Assembly: GCA_035222895.1 (NCBI GenBank)
Contig: JAVYIG010002738.1
Location: 166,504 to 230,503 of the forward strand
Reading direction: 5' to 3'
Length of the DNA: 64,000 nucleotides
Source of the DNA: Strongylocentrotus droebachiensis
Lineage: Eukaryota; Echinodermata; Echinoidea; Camarodonta; Strongylocentrotidae
Position numbers and translations under genes: made by a program. Positions 34,850 through 45,577 of the stretch are shown in pieces. A model generated the notes under the pieces. It saw only the letters and a program-made list of their open reading frames with translations, was not told the origin of the DNA and made no database searches. Position 1 is the first letter of the stretch, and the number at the start of each line of letters is the position of its first letter.

Positions 34850-35560
34850 GTATGAAATGTTACTTATTTATTCCTTCAACTGTACTTAACAGGCAAAAAA
34901 TCCTGAGAAAATTCTCAAACCACAAAGATATGCATGGTCTTCTTTGAAGGCGACACTGTGCAACACCCTCTAACAGTGATTAACAGTAAATTCTCCCAAC
35001 CATTTTTGAATTTTCCCAACCGTTTTTCCTTGAAAATAAGACATATAAGACAGGCTTTTAGAAATCTGTCAACACTTAAATGTCTGGAATGGTATGAAGA
35101 GCCAATTCATTGTTTTGTGACGATTTACATTCACCTGAAGTGTAATTAAATTGTAATAATATATTTGGGAGAATTAAAAATTCGATCAGATCAGTTTTTC
35201 CCAATTTGTATCGTTAATAAGGGTCTGTTTTCACTCAAACTTTCAGATTTTCTTTAATTGTACATCTAGCATTGACGTTACTACCTTAGTACCATGTTCT
35301 TTCATATAAACAATGTTACCAAGTCCCTTTAAGGCCGTCCGATCTGAAAAGATTTTTTCCGTCTGGCTATATATACTGTTTCTCGATTTATTCATCAATG
35401 ATGATTAAATGGCGCTATTTCTTTTTCTCTGGCTGGAATATTGATTCAGTTTTTCATTTTTCTTCAATATTGCTCTACGAATGGTCGCCAGTGAGTCTCA
35501 CAGCTTCCGTTCAATCGATGGTGGACAATATTTAGGTGTCGACCGTGAACAGGGTGCGAG
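34850..35560. repeat. Composite dispersed repeat
   Basis: 34850-35335 is the inverted partner of 9975-10460 and 35336-35560 is the direct partner of 14515-14760. Finding both joined here suggests that this is closer to the original structure of one element. No coding capacity was recognised. Confidence 0.65.
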
Positions 35561-35944
35561 TTTTTATAAAGGTTAGCAGTTTCCTTCCTTCCTTTCCGAG
35601 AGAGAGAGAGAAAGAGAAGGCGAACATGAAGTAATATAATTACAAAATAAACATTGGCGTACAGGCCTATACATAATATAAAATAAACAAATAAACATAA
35701 GTACAATTTGATCTTTACATCATCTTGAAGTTCGAAGTTTGATGTTTTATTTATTCCACATTTTACATAGAAAAACAGTTCATATTTTTTGTAATGTTTT
35801 TTTTACACAGGCGTATATTATTATAAGAGTAGATTTCACACAAGAGTTTAATTTTTTTTTTTTTAATTAAAGATTTTAAATCAAATATAATGTACGAAAA
35901 ATTAGTACGAGATTTCGAAATATGTAGATATAACAAGCAAGGTA
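35561..35944. other. Unassigned; includes a short GA tract
   Basis: GAGAGAGAGAGAGAAAGAGAAG near 35597-35620, then AT-rich sequence with T-runs. No gene was found. Confidence 0.35.
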
Positions 35945-36715
35945 GAACAATGTAAAATGTGGGGAGCCTAAATAAAAAGCATAGCTTGTTTGTGAAAAGG
36001 CTCCCGTACCGAGTAACACAATATAGTAGGTCTGAATTTAAAAGGTATTATAGGAGGCGAAAACGGAGTAGTATAGTATGAGATTCTAGAGACGTACAAG
36101 GAGAGTGAAATTGAGAAGAAAAGAAAAAATAAAAATAAAGAGAAAAAACAATAAAATAATAATGATAATTAGGAGAAGGTGAAGAAGGGAAGAAAGGGGA
36201 AGAAGAGGAAGACGAAAAAGAAGTGGAAGAAGAATAGGCAGAAGAAGAAGAAGAGAAAGCAAATTGATTTTAACAGCCCGTTTTTGTACAACATTAACTT
36301 TGTCCATAAGGGTTATAGAGCTATTCCCTAATGCGAGTATACAATAATTAAGATACGACAAGATCAAGGTAGAATAGAGTAGAAAGGTAAAGAACAATGT
36401 AAAATGTGGGGAGCCTAAATAAAAAGCATAGCTTGTTTGTGAAAAGGCTCCCGTACCGAGTAACACAATATAGTAGGTCTGAATTTAAAAGGTATTATAG
36501 GAGGCGAAAACGGAGAAGTATAGTATGAGATTCTAGAGACGTACAAGGAGAGTGAAATTGAGAAGAAAAGAAAAAATAAAAATAAAGAGAAAAAACAATA
36601 ATATAATAATGATAATTAGGAGAAGGTGAAGAAGGGAAGAAAGGGGAAGAAGAGGAAGACGAAAAAGAAGTGGAAGAAGAATAGGCAGAAGAAGAAGAAG
36701 AAAAAGCAAATTGAT
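35945..36715. repeat. 447-bp-offset direct duplication
   Basis: 35945-36268 and 36392-36715 are almost identical: GAACAATGTAAAATGTGGGG through a purine-rich AGAAGAAG tract to AGCAAATTGAT. The intervening 36269-36388 duplicates 37160-37280, part of a LINE reverse transcriptase tail. The event copied a junction of LINE and flank. The purine-rich tract yields artefactual Leu-rich peptides on the minus strand. Confidence 0.8.
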
Positions 36716-36784
36716 GAAAACAATGTCATTGTAAAATAACAAAAACGAAGTCTGTATAACCACCTGTACGATCCAGCGCGACAT

Positions 36785-37280
36785 CAACAGTACTTTTTTA
36801 CATACTTACCCAAAAGGAAACACCTGAGCTTTTCGTTTAAATGAATTAATGGAGGGGCTTTCAACTAGATCGTTATTCAGGCTGTTCCAGAATTTGGGTC
36901 CAGTAAACAAATAATTGTTTTGTTAGCAAAAACGGTGCAAGTTCGAGGGAGATGAAAATGGTTTGTCTGTCTAGTAGGGTCAGAATGTATAGTATTATTG
37001 CGTTGAAAGAAGGGACGAAAGCATCTGGTAATTTATCTTTCGATAGTTCACACATAAATATCCCAATGTCATATAAGTGCAAGTCAGATATTTTAAGAAT
37101 ATTACAATTATAGAAAAGCATATTTGTATTGGCAAGAAAACCAACATTATTTATTATTTTAACAGCCCGTTTTTGTACAACATTAACTTTGTCCATAAGG
37201 GTTATAGAGCTATTCCCTAATGCGAGTATACAATAATTAAGATAAGACAAGATCAAGGTAGAATAGAGTAGAAAGGTACA
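36785..37280 (-). pseudogene. LINE RT carboxy-terminal fragment
   Basis: Minus-strand frame with YLNYCILALGN, VVQKRAVKIINNVGFLANTN, NILKISDLHLYDIGIFM and, after a frame change, a final SPSINSFKRKA block: the conserved thumb and C-terminal region of CR1/Jockey-like RTs. The 5' part is missing. Its first ~120 bp also occur at 36269-36388. Confidence 0.75.
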
Positions 37281-37377
37281 AAAGGTTTCAACTTATTCAT
37301 TACACCGGAGTTCCGTGACAACAGCTTACATAAACAATTGGTGTGAACTTTCCATGTTAGTTTACTGTCTATATATA

Positions 37378-37850
37378 CAGAGGCGTCGCTAGACCTTTTT
37401 CAGTGGGGGGGGGGGGGGGGTGAAGAGGCCACCGATTACCGACAAAACTAGCCACCAATTACCGACAAAATTGAATGTCCCACTGCTACAAATTTAACCC
37501 TATAAATCCGGAGCCGAAGGCTAAATTGTTTTTCATATGAACTATCTATAGTACTTGCGTATGCGCAAATGGTCCTTTTCCTCGACGACATAAATATACG
37601 AATTATTTCCTAAACTTAGTCAGCATCATAGCTATATATTTAAATGGAGGCGCGTAGCTATAGGATCTTAGTTTAGGGGGCGGTATTGAGCAAGCGAATT
37701 ACTCAAAGAGCGCGCGAAGCGCGGAAGCTTAGACGTTTCATTAAATTATTAGAGAATGCAGACGATTCGTTGTACTGTTCTCGACTCTTAATCCTTGTCT
37801 GACTGAAGAATAACTGTCTGACTGTCTATTAAACTGTCTAACAGAAAATA
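37378..37850 (+). mobile_element. 5' part of an hAT-like element
   Basis: It starts CAGAGGCGTCGCTAGACC, the terminus of the full element at 42587, followed by CTTTTTCAGTG, a G-run and GAAGAGGCCACCGA..ACCGACAAAA. A GCGCGGAAGCTTAGACGTT block at ~37720 is shared with 42795 and 43345. No matching 3' terminus was found. Confidence 0.65.
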
Positions 37851-37856
37851 AGGGGG

Positions 37857-38290
37857 ATACCAGTTGCAAGTTTCCCGCCAACAAGTTGTAGTTCGGAGGC
37901 AAAAAGGCCCTTGCCCGCCCTCCCCCCCCCCCCCCTTTAAAAAAAAAAAAATGTGGGGGAAGGAAGGGAAAGGGAAAGAGGAGAGCTAAAAGGGAACAAA
38001 AAAGAGGAAGAAGAAAAGAAAAGGGTGAAAAGAAGGGGAGAACAGTTGCGATTAATCCCGCCAATCCCTTCCCCTTGCAAACCTGAAACAGAGAGAAGGA
38101 AGGAAAGGAAAGAAAAAGAGGAGAGAAAGGAAAATGTGAAAAATCGCACCCCCCCCCCCCCCTTGCGCGCCAGGGGAGGGGGCCCATCTAGGGGCCCATC
38201 TAGGGGCCATCTCGAAAAAAAGGTAAAATTAACGTGTTTTTACACTTTTTTCCCCAGGGGAGGGGGAAAGGCTGTTTAATTGTGAAGCCA
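37857..38290. repeat. Poly-C/purine-rich dispersed repeat
   Basis: CAGTTGCAAGTTTCCCGCC, then AACAAGTTGTAG, GGCCCTTGCC and a C-run, followed by purine-rich sequence; then CGCCAGGGGAGGGGGCC and GGTAAAATTAACGTG. The first half recurs at 51975-52190 and the second at 55985-56060. Confidence 0.6.
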
Positions 38291-38307
38291 AGACAGAATT
38301 CAGTCTT

Positions 38308-38400
38308 GGTTTTTTTTTTTTTTTTTTTTTTTTTTTCTTGTTTTTTTTTTTTTTTTTTAGTCCATTTTTTTTTTTTTTCTGGGTTAAAAAAATATATATA
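38308..38400. repeat. Poly-T tracts
   Basis: Long T-runs interrupted by CTTG, AG and CTGGG. Low-complexity, possibly the reversed poly-A of a retroposed sequence, but no source element was recognised. Confidence 0.6.
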
Positions 38401-38469
38401 TTATCATTCCATTCATTTTTTTTGTATGTTTTTATTTCTTTTTAATGAATTGTTAAAACAACTGAATTT

Positions 38470-39420
38470 TGTCTGGGCTTGACAATCTATGCAGTGCAGC
38501 TTCTCTCCTTCTGTTTTACGAAGATTGTCGAATGAGCTCTCAATTTTTACCCTTCGGCGTGTCGATTTCCATATTCTCCTCAATAGCTTGAGACTCATGA
38601 ATTCCGTCTTCATCGCTTCTTTTAGACTCAATGCTATGGCTCATCGCAATTGACATCCTTACTTCTCGGTTGGGATCTTGTGTTTGATCTTGGATTCACA
38701 ATTGAACAGCTTGTCTAAGGCAGTGCAGCTTTTTTCCTCTTTTTCTCTCCTTTTTTGTAACGAAGATTATTGAAGAAACTTTGAATTTTGTCTGGGATTG
38801 ACAATCAAACAGCCTTCTAGGCAGTGCAGCTTTTTTCCTTTTTTCTCTCCTTCTTTTTTACGAAGATTGTTGAATAAACTCTGAATTTTGACTCTTCGTC
38901 ATGTCGATTTCCATATTCTCCTCAATATCTTGAGACTCATGAATTCCGTCTTCATCGCTTCTTCTAGACTCAATGATATGGCTCATCGCAATTTTTTTTT
39001 TTTTTTTTTTTTCTTCATCGCAGCTTTTTTCCTTTTTTTCTCTCCTTTTTTGTAACGAAGATTATTGAAGAAACTTTGAATTTTGTCTGGGATTGACAAT
39101 CAAAATACAAACCAAGCAGTCTAGCCCCTCGGTGGCGACTGTGAGCTCTAACAATTTGCATATTCTACTCTTTATCTTGAGACTCTTCCGTCTCCATTGG
39201 CTCATCTACCTCAATGCTTGGATTCAACGGAGTTGATATTCGTACTGCTCGTATCTCCGTACAATTAGTGACTTCTAATTCGATATGAACCAAATTTACC
39301 ACTCGGTGACGACTCGTCGGCGGGTCGATTTCCATATCCTCCTCTGAATCATGAGACTCTTCCGTCTCCATCGTGTCATCTAGGATTCAACGGAATTGAT
39401 ATCTGAATCTTTCGGTGGGG
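38470..39420 (-). repeat. Degenerate tandem repeats with coding-like acidic motifs
   Basis: At least four diverged units, about 200-300 bp each, share (minus strand) ESxxSDEDGIHESQDIEENMEID or METEESxDxEE motifs, followed by a CTGCACTGC...GATTGTCAA stretch. The longest continuous piece is 39165-39371 (68 codons). It contains two METEES boxes around an HIELEVTNCTEIRAV segment. Stops separate the units. It may be a decayed repetitive gene or simply a tandem repeat. No known family was recognised. Confidence 0.4.
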
Positions 39421-39568
39421 TTGCTGCTTGTATCGCCGTACAAGTGACCTCTAATTCGATGTGTAACGATTTTGTTACTCTGTGAGGACTCTACACCACG
39501 TCGACCTTACTCAAATTCTCCTGAAATGAGCCGCCTCGCTCTCGTATTTAAACAGTTTCCTACCCTAA

Positions 39569-39755
39569 GAGTTAAACGTTAAAGCTAATGGCAGTGGGCG
39601 TGTCTTGAGATGGGGCGTGATTTATATAACTGCACCGTGTGCAAACTGCCAGGTTCAGGAAGTACAAACAGGGACATGCTGTCCCTGGTACAAACAAGTA
39701 TCATTATTGCGACATAACGCTAAAATCCCCGTCGGAATTCCCCAACCTACTCTTG
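39569..39755. repeat. Dispersed repeat (GCAGTGGGCGTGT family), copy 1
   Basis: Shares GCTAATGG.CAGTGGGCGTGT, ACTGCA.CG.GTGCAAAC, AGGAAGTACAAAC, ATCATTATTGCGA and AAAATCCCCGTCG in order with 50065-50225 and 53856-54010. This copy has ~26 extra bases forming an AGGGACATGCTGTCCCT hairpin. It lies next to TATTTAAA and TTTATATAA sequences that could act as promoter elements, but no gene is attached. Confidence 0.65.
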
Positions 39756-39789
39756 AAGGAAAAAATATAATGTGGTGTTCAAAATGACA

Positions 39790-40689
39790 ATAGCAATGTA
39801 CAATTCAAGTTTCCACGTCATTGTACCTCTTTGAAAACAGCACTATGAAGAGGGTCCTATAGTGTTGAATGTCGAAAAGTTAAGTGTGACGAAGAGATTA
39901 TAGTGAATAAAATCTAGATCTAACGTTTATCATGAGTTGGTAAACGAAGTCATATTTGAGCGGGTGGCCATATGCTTCCCTTTTGCTCATTAGACACCTC
40001 CCTGCATTGGCGAGGAAGTTTTGAACAAGGTCGACATCTTTTTCTTAAAGCCCCATTGCACTACTGAAATCTACTTGCACCCTCTATATAGCAAACAATG
40101 CCTAATCGGGGACCATTGGCCCCCCCATGATCCTCTTTTTCAAAGTTGTTCATGTCATCAAAACTTCATAACTTCATAGCTTCCACTGCGGGGATTTTTG
40201 GAGGCCAGGCACCAGTTTCACATTTATTACAAAATATTGAATTACCGCGAAAATTTCAGTGCAAATTATAATTTTTATAAGGGGATTGTATGGGGAATAG
40301 TGCATCAAACAATTTTTCAAATTTAGGACTCCGCCTTTCCTATAATTTGTGTGCCAGAGTTGGTAAAAGAAAAATTAGATCTTCACAAAAAGGACAGCGG
40401 CTTGATTCCAGTCCTTCTCTATCACGTCCCTGAACATACCTTCCATTTCGGACCTTTACCGAACCTGTTATTGTCTGGCTTACAGTAGATCTAGGGTCTA
40501 AGGCGACGATGTTGTAAATCACGCCCTTCAAGTTCAAGTTCAAGTTCAGTTTAAGACTCGTTAGGGAAAGGGGATGGTCACGACAAACGTCGTTCTCTTT
40601 GAAAGCACATGAAATTCACTCAAAAATACCAGACTCTGTAAGCTGGAACCAGACAAAGTCTGTGATAAAAAAAATCAATTCAAGATGTA
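39790..40689. other. Unassigned non-coding stretch
   Basis: No repeat partner, RNA gene or credible frame was recognised. Confidence 0.35.
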
Positions 40690-40981
40690 TGTAGAGAAAA
40701 TTGGAAAAGAGTGATCGAACCATTACTTGTACGGGGAGAATTCATGAAAGTTGTTCATATGGAAAATACTGATGTAACCTGGAAGTCGATTATTTATAAC
40801 TTTTCTCAGAGTGTAATGAAGTTCACTGTTAATGCAGCAATAAATTCCTACTAACAAAAACCTGTACCGGTGGGGAAAAAGAATCTCTGATAAATGTAAC
40901 CTTTGTAATTGTACTGGCACTCTGCATCATGTTCTTAATAATTGTGAAAGAATGCTCGACCGATATACCTGGCGCCACAAC
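40690..40981 (+). pseudogene. LINE with restriction-like endonuclease: zinc-finger part, split
   Basis: The plus-strand frame ends NLYRWGKRISDKCNLCNC, then TGTLHHVLNNCE, and RYTWRHN at 40961-40981. C-x2-C-x7-H-x4-C is the CCHC finger that precedes the restriction-like endonuclease (RLE) in R2/NeSL-type LINEs. RH is the conserved start of the RLE domain. Upstream codons are frameshifted. The reading frame continues at 45578 after removal of the inserted foldback element and one target duplication. Confidence 0.75.
40973..40981. repeat. 9-bp target site duplication, left
   Basis: CGCCACAAC, repeated at 45569-45577. Confidence 0.85.
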
Positions 40982-40999
40982 GGGGTCTATTCGCTATTC

Positions 41000-42175
41000 A
41001 TAAGGACCGCTATTCATAAGGTCCGCTATTCATAAGGACCGTTATTCATAACGTGCAAATTCCCGTACTTCCTGGTCCGCTATTCATAATGGCAAAAGAG
41101 GGTCACTATTCATAAAGAAATAAGGTTCGTTAATCATAAGGACCGCTATTCATAACGTGAGATGAGGGTCGCTATTCATAATTCATATTAAGGGTCATTA
41201 ATCATAAGGACCGCTTTTCATAATATGAAATCAGGGTCGCTATTCATAATACGACGAGAGGGTCGCTATTCATAATGCGAAATAAGGTTCATTACTTATA
41301 AGGGTCGCTATTCATAACACGGGAAGAGGGTCGCTATTCATAAAACGAAATGAGGGTCGCTATTCATAATAGGAGAAGAGGGTCGCTATTCATAATAGGA
41401 GAAGAGGGTCGCTATTCATAATACGAAATGAGGTTCGCTATTCATAATAGGAGAAGAGGGTCGCTATTCATAATACAAAATGAGGTTCGCTATTCATAAT
41501 AGGAGAAGAGGGTCGCTATTCATAATACGAAATGAGGTTCGCTATTCATAATAGGAGAAGAGGGTCGCTATTCATAATACAAAATGAGGTTCGCTATTCA
41601 TAATAGGAGAAGAGGGTCGCTATTCATAATACGAAATGAGGTTCGCTATTCATAATAGGAGAAGAGGGTCGCTATTCATAATACGAAATGAGGTTCGCTA
41701 TTCATAATAGGAGAAGAGGGTCGCTATTCATAATAGGAGAAGAGGGTCGCTATTCATAAGAGGAGAAGAAGGTCGCTATTTATAATACGAGTAGAGGGTC
41801 GCTATTCATAATAGGAGAAGAGGGTCGCTATTCATAATACGAAATGAGGTTCGCTATTCATAATACGAAATGAGGGTCGCTATTCATAATACGAGAAGAG
41901 GGTCGCTATTCATAAGAGGAGTAGAGGTTCGCTGTTCATAATACGGAATGAGGGTCGCTATTCATAATAGGAAATGATGGTCGCTATTCATCATCTAGAG
42001 TTAGGGTCGCTATTCATAATACGAAATGAGGGTCGCTATTCATCATAGAACTAGAGGTTCGCTGTTCATAATAAGGAATGAGAGTCGCTATACATAATAC
42101 GACTAGAGGTTCGCTATTCATAATACGAAAGGAGGGTCGCTATTCTTAATACGGTATGAGGGTTGCTATTCATAA
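41000..42175 (+). repeat. Left-arm 26-bp tandem array
   Basis: The unit GCTATTCATAAT plus A(C/G)GA(A/G)A.GAGG.TC is repeated roughly 40 times. In the core (about 41380-41720) two variants alternate, AGGAGAAGAGGGT and ACGAAATGAGGTT, giving a 52-bp period. The outermost units are shorter (CGCTATTCATAAGGACC, ~17 bp). Confidence 0.9.
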
Positions 42176-42586
42176 AAAAAAGTAAATTAAATAAGCAATA
42201 AACATCAGTAGGCGAAATAATGGATAGGGGATACCCCACGGCTGTAGCGTAGGCGGGAGGGGCCATATGGCCCCGAATATTTGTAGAAAACATTTATTGA
42301 AAACATATTGAAAACATTTCTGAACAAAAGAAAAGAAAAAGGTGTGCCCCCCCCCCCCCCCCCCACTCATCAGTCCGACCATTCGGCCTACCCTCCCTGC
42401 AGTATTTCCGTGGTACAAGTACATATTACTGACAATTCTCGTCCAATTAGTTCATATATGGCGTAGTCTGTTTGTGTTTCACGGGGCGGGTGTGGTTGGG
42501 GTGTAGCAGTGTTGCCATCAAGGGGTTGATCTATCATGTCCCTTACCTTCAGCAAAGGATGGAAGCGATAAAAACGGGGTTGTAGG

Positions 42587-43931
42587 CAGGGGCGTCGCTA
42601 GACCTTTTTCAGTTTGAGGTGGGGGGGGGGGGGGGGGGGGGGAGGTGAAGAGGCCACCGAATACCGACAAAAATAGCTACCATTTATATATTAACATATA
42701 TAAATATGTTAATGCCAATGTCCCAATGTCTACAAATTTAACCCTATAAATCCGGGGCCAGGAGCTAAATTATTTTCACCCCCCCCCCTTCCCGTGCGAA
42801 GTGCGGAAGCTTTGACGTTCCATTAAAATATTAGAGAAAGAAGACGATTCGTTGTACCGTTCACTACTCTTAATCCTTGTCTGAATTCATTTTTCCCCGA
42901 TATAAGTGCCCTTCAAAGCTTATTTTGATCCCTCCCCTGTTGTTTTCTAGAACTTCCATGATGACCTAGTACATTGTATAATGCTTTACTTGCAGATGGT
43001 TTACCTAGTAAGATGCATGTGCTTGCTTGCATTGAGGTCAATTCAGGTCTTACATATTGATGAGCTGTTTGAAATTAACTAGGAGGTATGCGCGTATTGG
43101 GGAATGTGGCTTGCTGCTCTACTTTTTTTTTAAAACTTCCCACGACATGTAATGAGTGTTTAGTGTACATTATATGGGACGTACAGTGATAGATGGAAAG
43201 TTATTTCAGTATGTTCGAAATGACTTTTAGGTAACTCCTTTTTCCTCCCACATCATCAACATTCATTCATTTCATTTCATCTACATTAGTTCATGAAATG
43301 CATTCAGAAAATGAAGAAAAAAGAAACGAAAATAACCCGTTAAAGCGCGGAAGCTTTAACGTTTCATTAAAATATTAGACAAAGAAGACGATTCGGACGA
43401 TTCGGGCGACTCTTAATCATTGTCTGAATTCTCAAAAATGTTTCTTTATCCGATAAAAAGTCACACTTCGGGGAAAAAAAATTACCGACATAATACATCT
43501 CACCGACTTCAAACTTCTACATAAATATAGTATACGAAGATCGAGCAAGAATACCGACACAGCGGACCCGACACAGCAACAAAATTATCTATGCGTATCT
43601 TTCTTGCTCCCTCGACGTGGCGACTCCACCAAACATACCCCTCTCTCTCTTTCTCTTTAATCCCCTTTTTCTTTTGCTCCTTTTCTTTCTTTTTTCTTCT
43701 TTTCCTTTCTTTCCTCTCCTTCGTCTTTGTCTTTTTTCTCTTTCTTTCTTCTCTTCTCTTTCCTTTCTTTTCTTTCTTTTCCTTTTCTTTTCTTTTCTTT
43801 CCCTTTCCCTCTCCCTTTTCACCTCCCCCTTTTCTCATTTTCAATAGTTTCCCGACAGCAGCGCAATTTTACCGTCAATATCTTGACAGGTGGGGTTGTC
43901 GCACCCCACACCCCCCTTAGCGACGCCCCTG
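42587..43931. mobile_element. Complete non-autonomous hAT-like element (1.35 kb)
   Basis: It starts CAGGGGCGTCGCTAGACC and ends TTAGCGACGCCCCTG, giving inverted termini of the CAGGGGCG type common in animal hATs. Eight-base flanks GTTGTAGG (42579-42586) and GTTGTAGA (43932-43939) match at 7 of 8 positions, as expected for an hAT target duplication. The interior has a G-run, two copies of a GCGGAAGCTTT...GACGATTCG block (~42795 and ~43345) and a CT-rich tract (43640-43830) that produces artefactual Lys/Glu- or Phe/Ser-rich peptides. No transposase is present. Confidence 0.85.
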
Positions 43932-44618
43932 GTTGTAGAGAGTTAGATTATATACAATATTCAAGCTTTTCGTAAATATATAATATTGCACGATTTTGTT
44001 TTTCTCCTCATAAGGTAAGGAAGTAAGATTTTTAAGATTTAAAGTCAAATAAGATACGATTTTGCGACCGTAAAGCATTATGCAAACGGTGGCGTCCCCT
44101 TTATTATGTTTTTTTTTAAAGTAGGCCTATATTTTCTTTTAAGCTTTGATAATTATATAAAAATACATCCCCCTAATCTAGCTAATATATTTCCCCCGCT
44201 CCAGTGGTGACAAAAAAGGGAAACATAACATACACATAATCCTATCGTAATTTGTCCCCCTTGTGCAAACCCCCCCCCCCCCTCCCCTCAACTGATAGTC
44301 AAACTTAACAAAATTTACTTTTGTGACAAGACCATATATATTATAAGGAAACCACCTCAGCCCCCCCCCCCCCCGAAAATAAATATTAAGGTCCGCTACC
44401 TGAATGTCCGAGTCGTCATCATAAAGGCGAAGGCGGCGGGTGTTATTGTTATTGTTATTGATTTAAATTCTCAATTATGTTTATAACATTGGATAACAAA
44501 TTTCAAACCTACTTAAAAACAAGACAAATATTCAGGGCAATGTGTCGCCTTGGGGGTGTCCTCCGTCCAATATTTCCATTTGTTATGAGCATTTTGGATA
44601 TTGCTTAGGCCTATTTCA

Positions 44619-45558
44619 TTTTATGAATAAAAGCCCTCATCCCGTATTATGAATAGCGACCCTCTACTCCTATTATGAATAGCGAACCTCATTTCATATT
44701 ATGAATAGTGACCCTATTATGAATAGCGACCCTCATTTCGTATTATGAATAGCAACCCTCTACTCCTATTATGAATAGCTCTTCTCCTATTACGAATAGC
44801 GACCCTCTTCTCCTATTATGAATAGCGACCCACTTCTCCTATTATGAATAGCGAACCTCACTTCGTATTATGAATAGCGACCTTCTTCTCCTATTATGAA
44901 TAGCGACCCTCTTCTCCTATTATGAATAGCGACCCTCTTCTCCTATTATGAATAGCGAACCTCATTTCGTATTATGAATAGCGACCCTCTTCTCCTATTA
45001 TGAATAGCGAACCTCATTTCGTATTATGAATAGCGACCCTCTTCTCCTATTATGAATAGCGAACCTCATTTTGTATTATGAATAGCGACCCTCTTCTCCT
45101 ATTATGAATAGCGAACCTCATTTCGTATTATGAATAGCGACCCTCTTCTCCTATTATGAATAGCGAACCTCATTTTGTATTATGAATAGCGACCCTCTTC
45201 TCCTATTATGAATAGCGAACCTCATTTCGTATTATGAATAGCGACCCTCTTCTCCTATTATGAATAGCGACCCTCTTCTCCTATTATGAATAGCGAACCT
45301 CATTTCGTATTATGAATAGCGACCCTCTTCTCCTATTATGAATAGCGACCCTTATAACGACCCCGATTTTGCATTATGAATAGCGACCCTCTTCTCGTAT
45401 TATGAATACCGACCCTCTTCTCTGATTATGAATAGCGGTCCTTATGAATAATGAACCTTATGAATAATGACCCTTTTCTCCAATTATGAAAAGCGGTCCT
45501 TATGAATAACGGACCTTATGAATAGCGGACCTTATGAATAGCGGACCTTACGAATAGC
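44619..45558 (-). repeat. Right-arm 26-bp tandem array
   Basis: Reverse complement of the left-arm unit (TATTATGAATAGCGACCCTC...), about 34 units. In the core (about 44940-45300) it shows the same two alternating variants with 52-bp period as the left arm. The outermost ~100 bp is again the short CTTATGAATAGCGGAC type. Confidence 0.9.
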
Positions 45559-45568
45559 GACATTGACC

Positions 45569-45577
45569 CGCCACAAC
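45569..45577. repeat. 9-bp target site duplication, right
   Basis: CGCCACAAC, identical to 40973-40981. Confidence 0.85.

Larger units (their letters stand above)
40982..45568. mobile_element. Foldback (TU-like) element, 4.6 kb
   Basis: The ends are inverted: GGGGTCTATTCGCTATTCAT and, on the other strand, GGGTCAATGTCGCTATTCGT, each running into an array of a 26-bp repeat (left arm to ~42175, right arm from ~44619, opposite orientation). A 9-bp direct repeat CGCCACAAC flanks it, and it interrupts a LINE reading frame. The 2.4-kb middle encodes no transposase and contains an hAT-like element. Sea urchin TU elements are known foldback transposons with long inverted arms of short tandem repeats; this matches that architecture. 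Confidence 0.85.

Noticed and set aside
36086..36787. Leu-rich minus-strand peptides (LLLLLPILLPLLFRLP)
   Set aside because: Purine-rich low-complexity DNA in a duplicated block, not a membrane protein.
40982..42175. CRISPR array (regular 26-bp repeats)
   Set aside because: The units are contiguous variants with no unique spacers, in a eukaryotic foldback element.
43509..43920. Lys/Glu-rich and Phe/Ser-rich frames
   Set aside because: CT-rich tract inside the hAT-like element; frames are open on both strands for compositional reasons.
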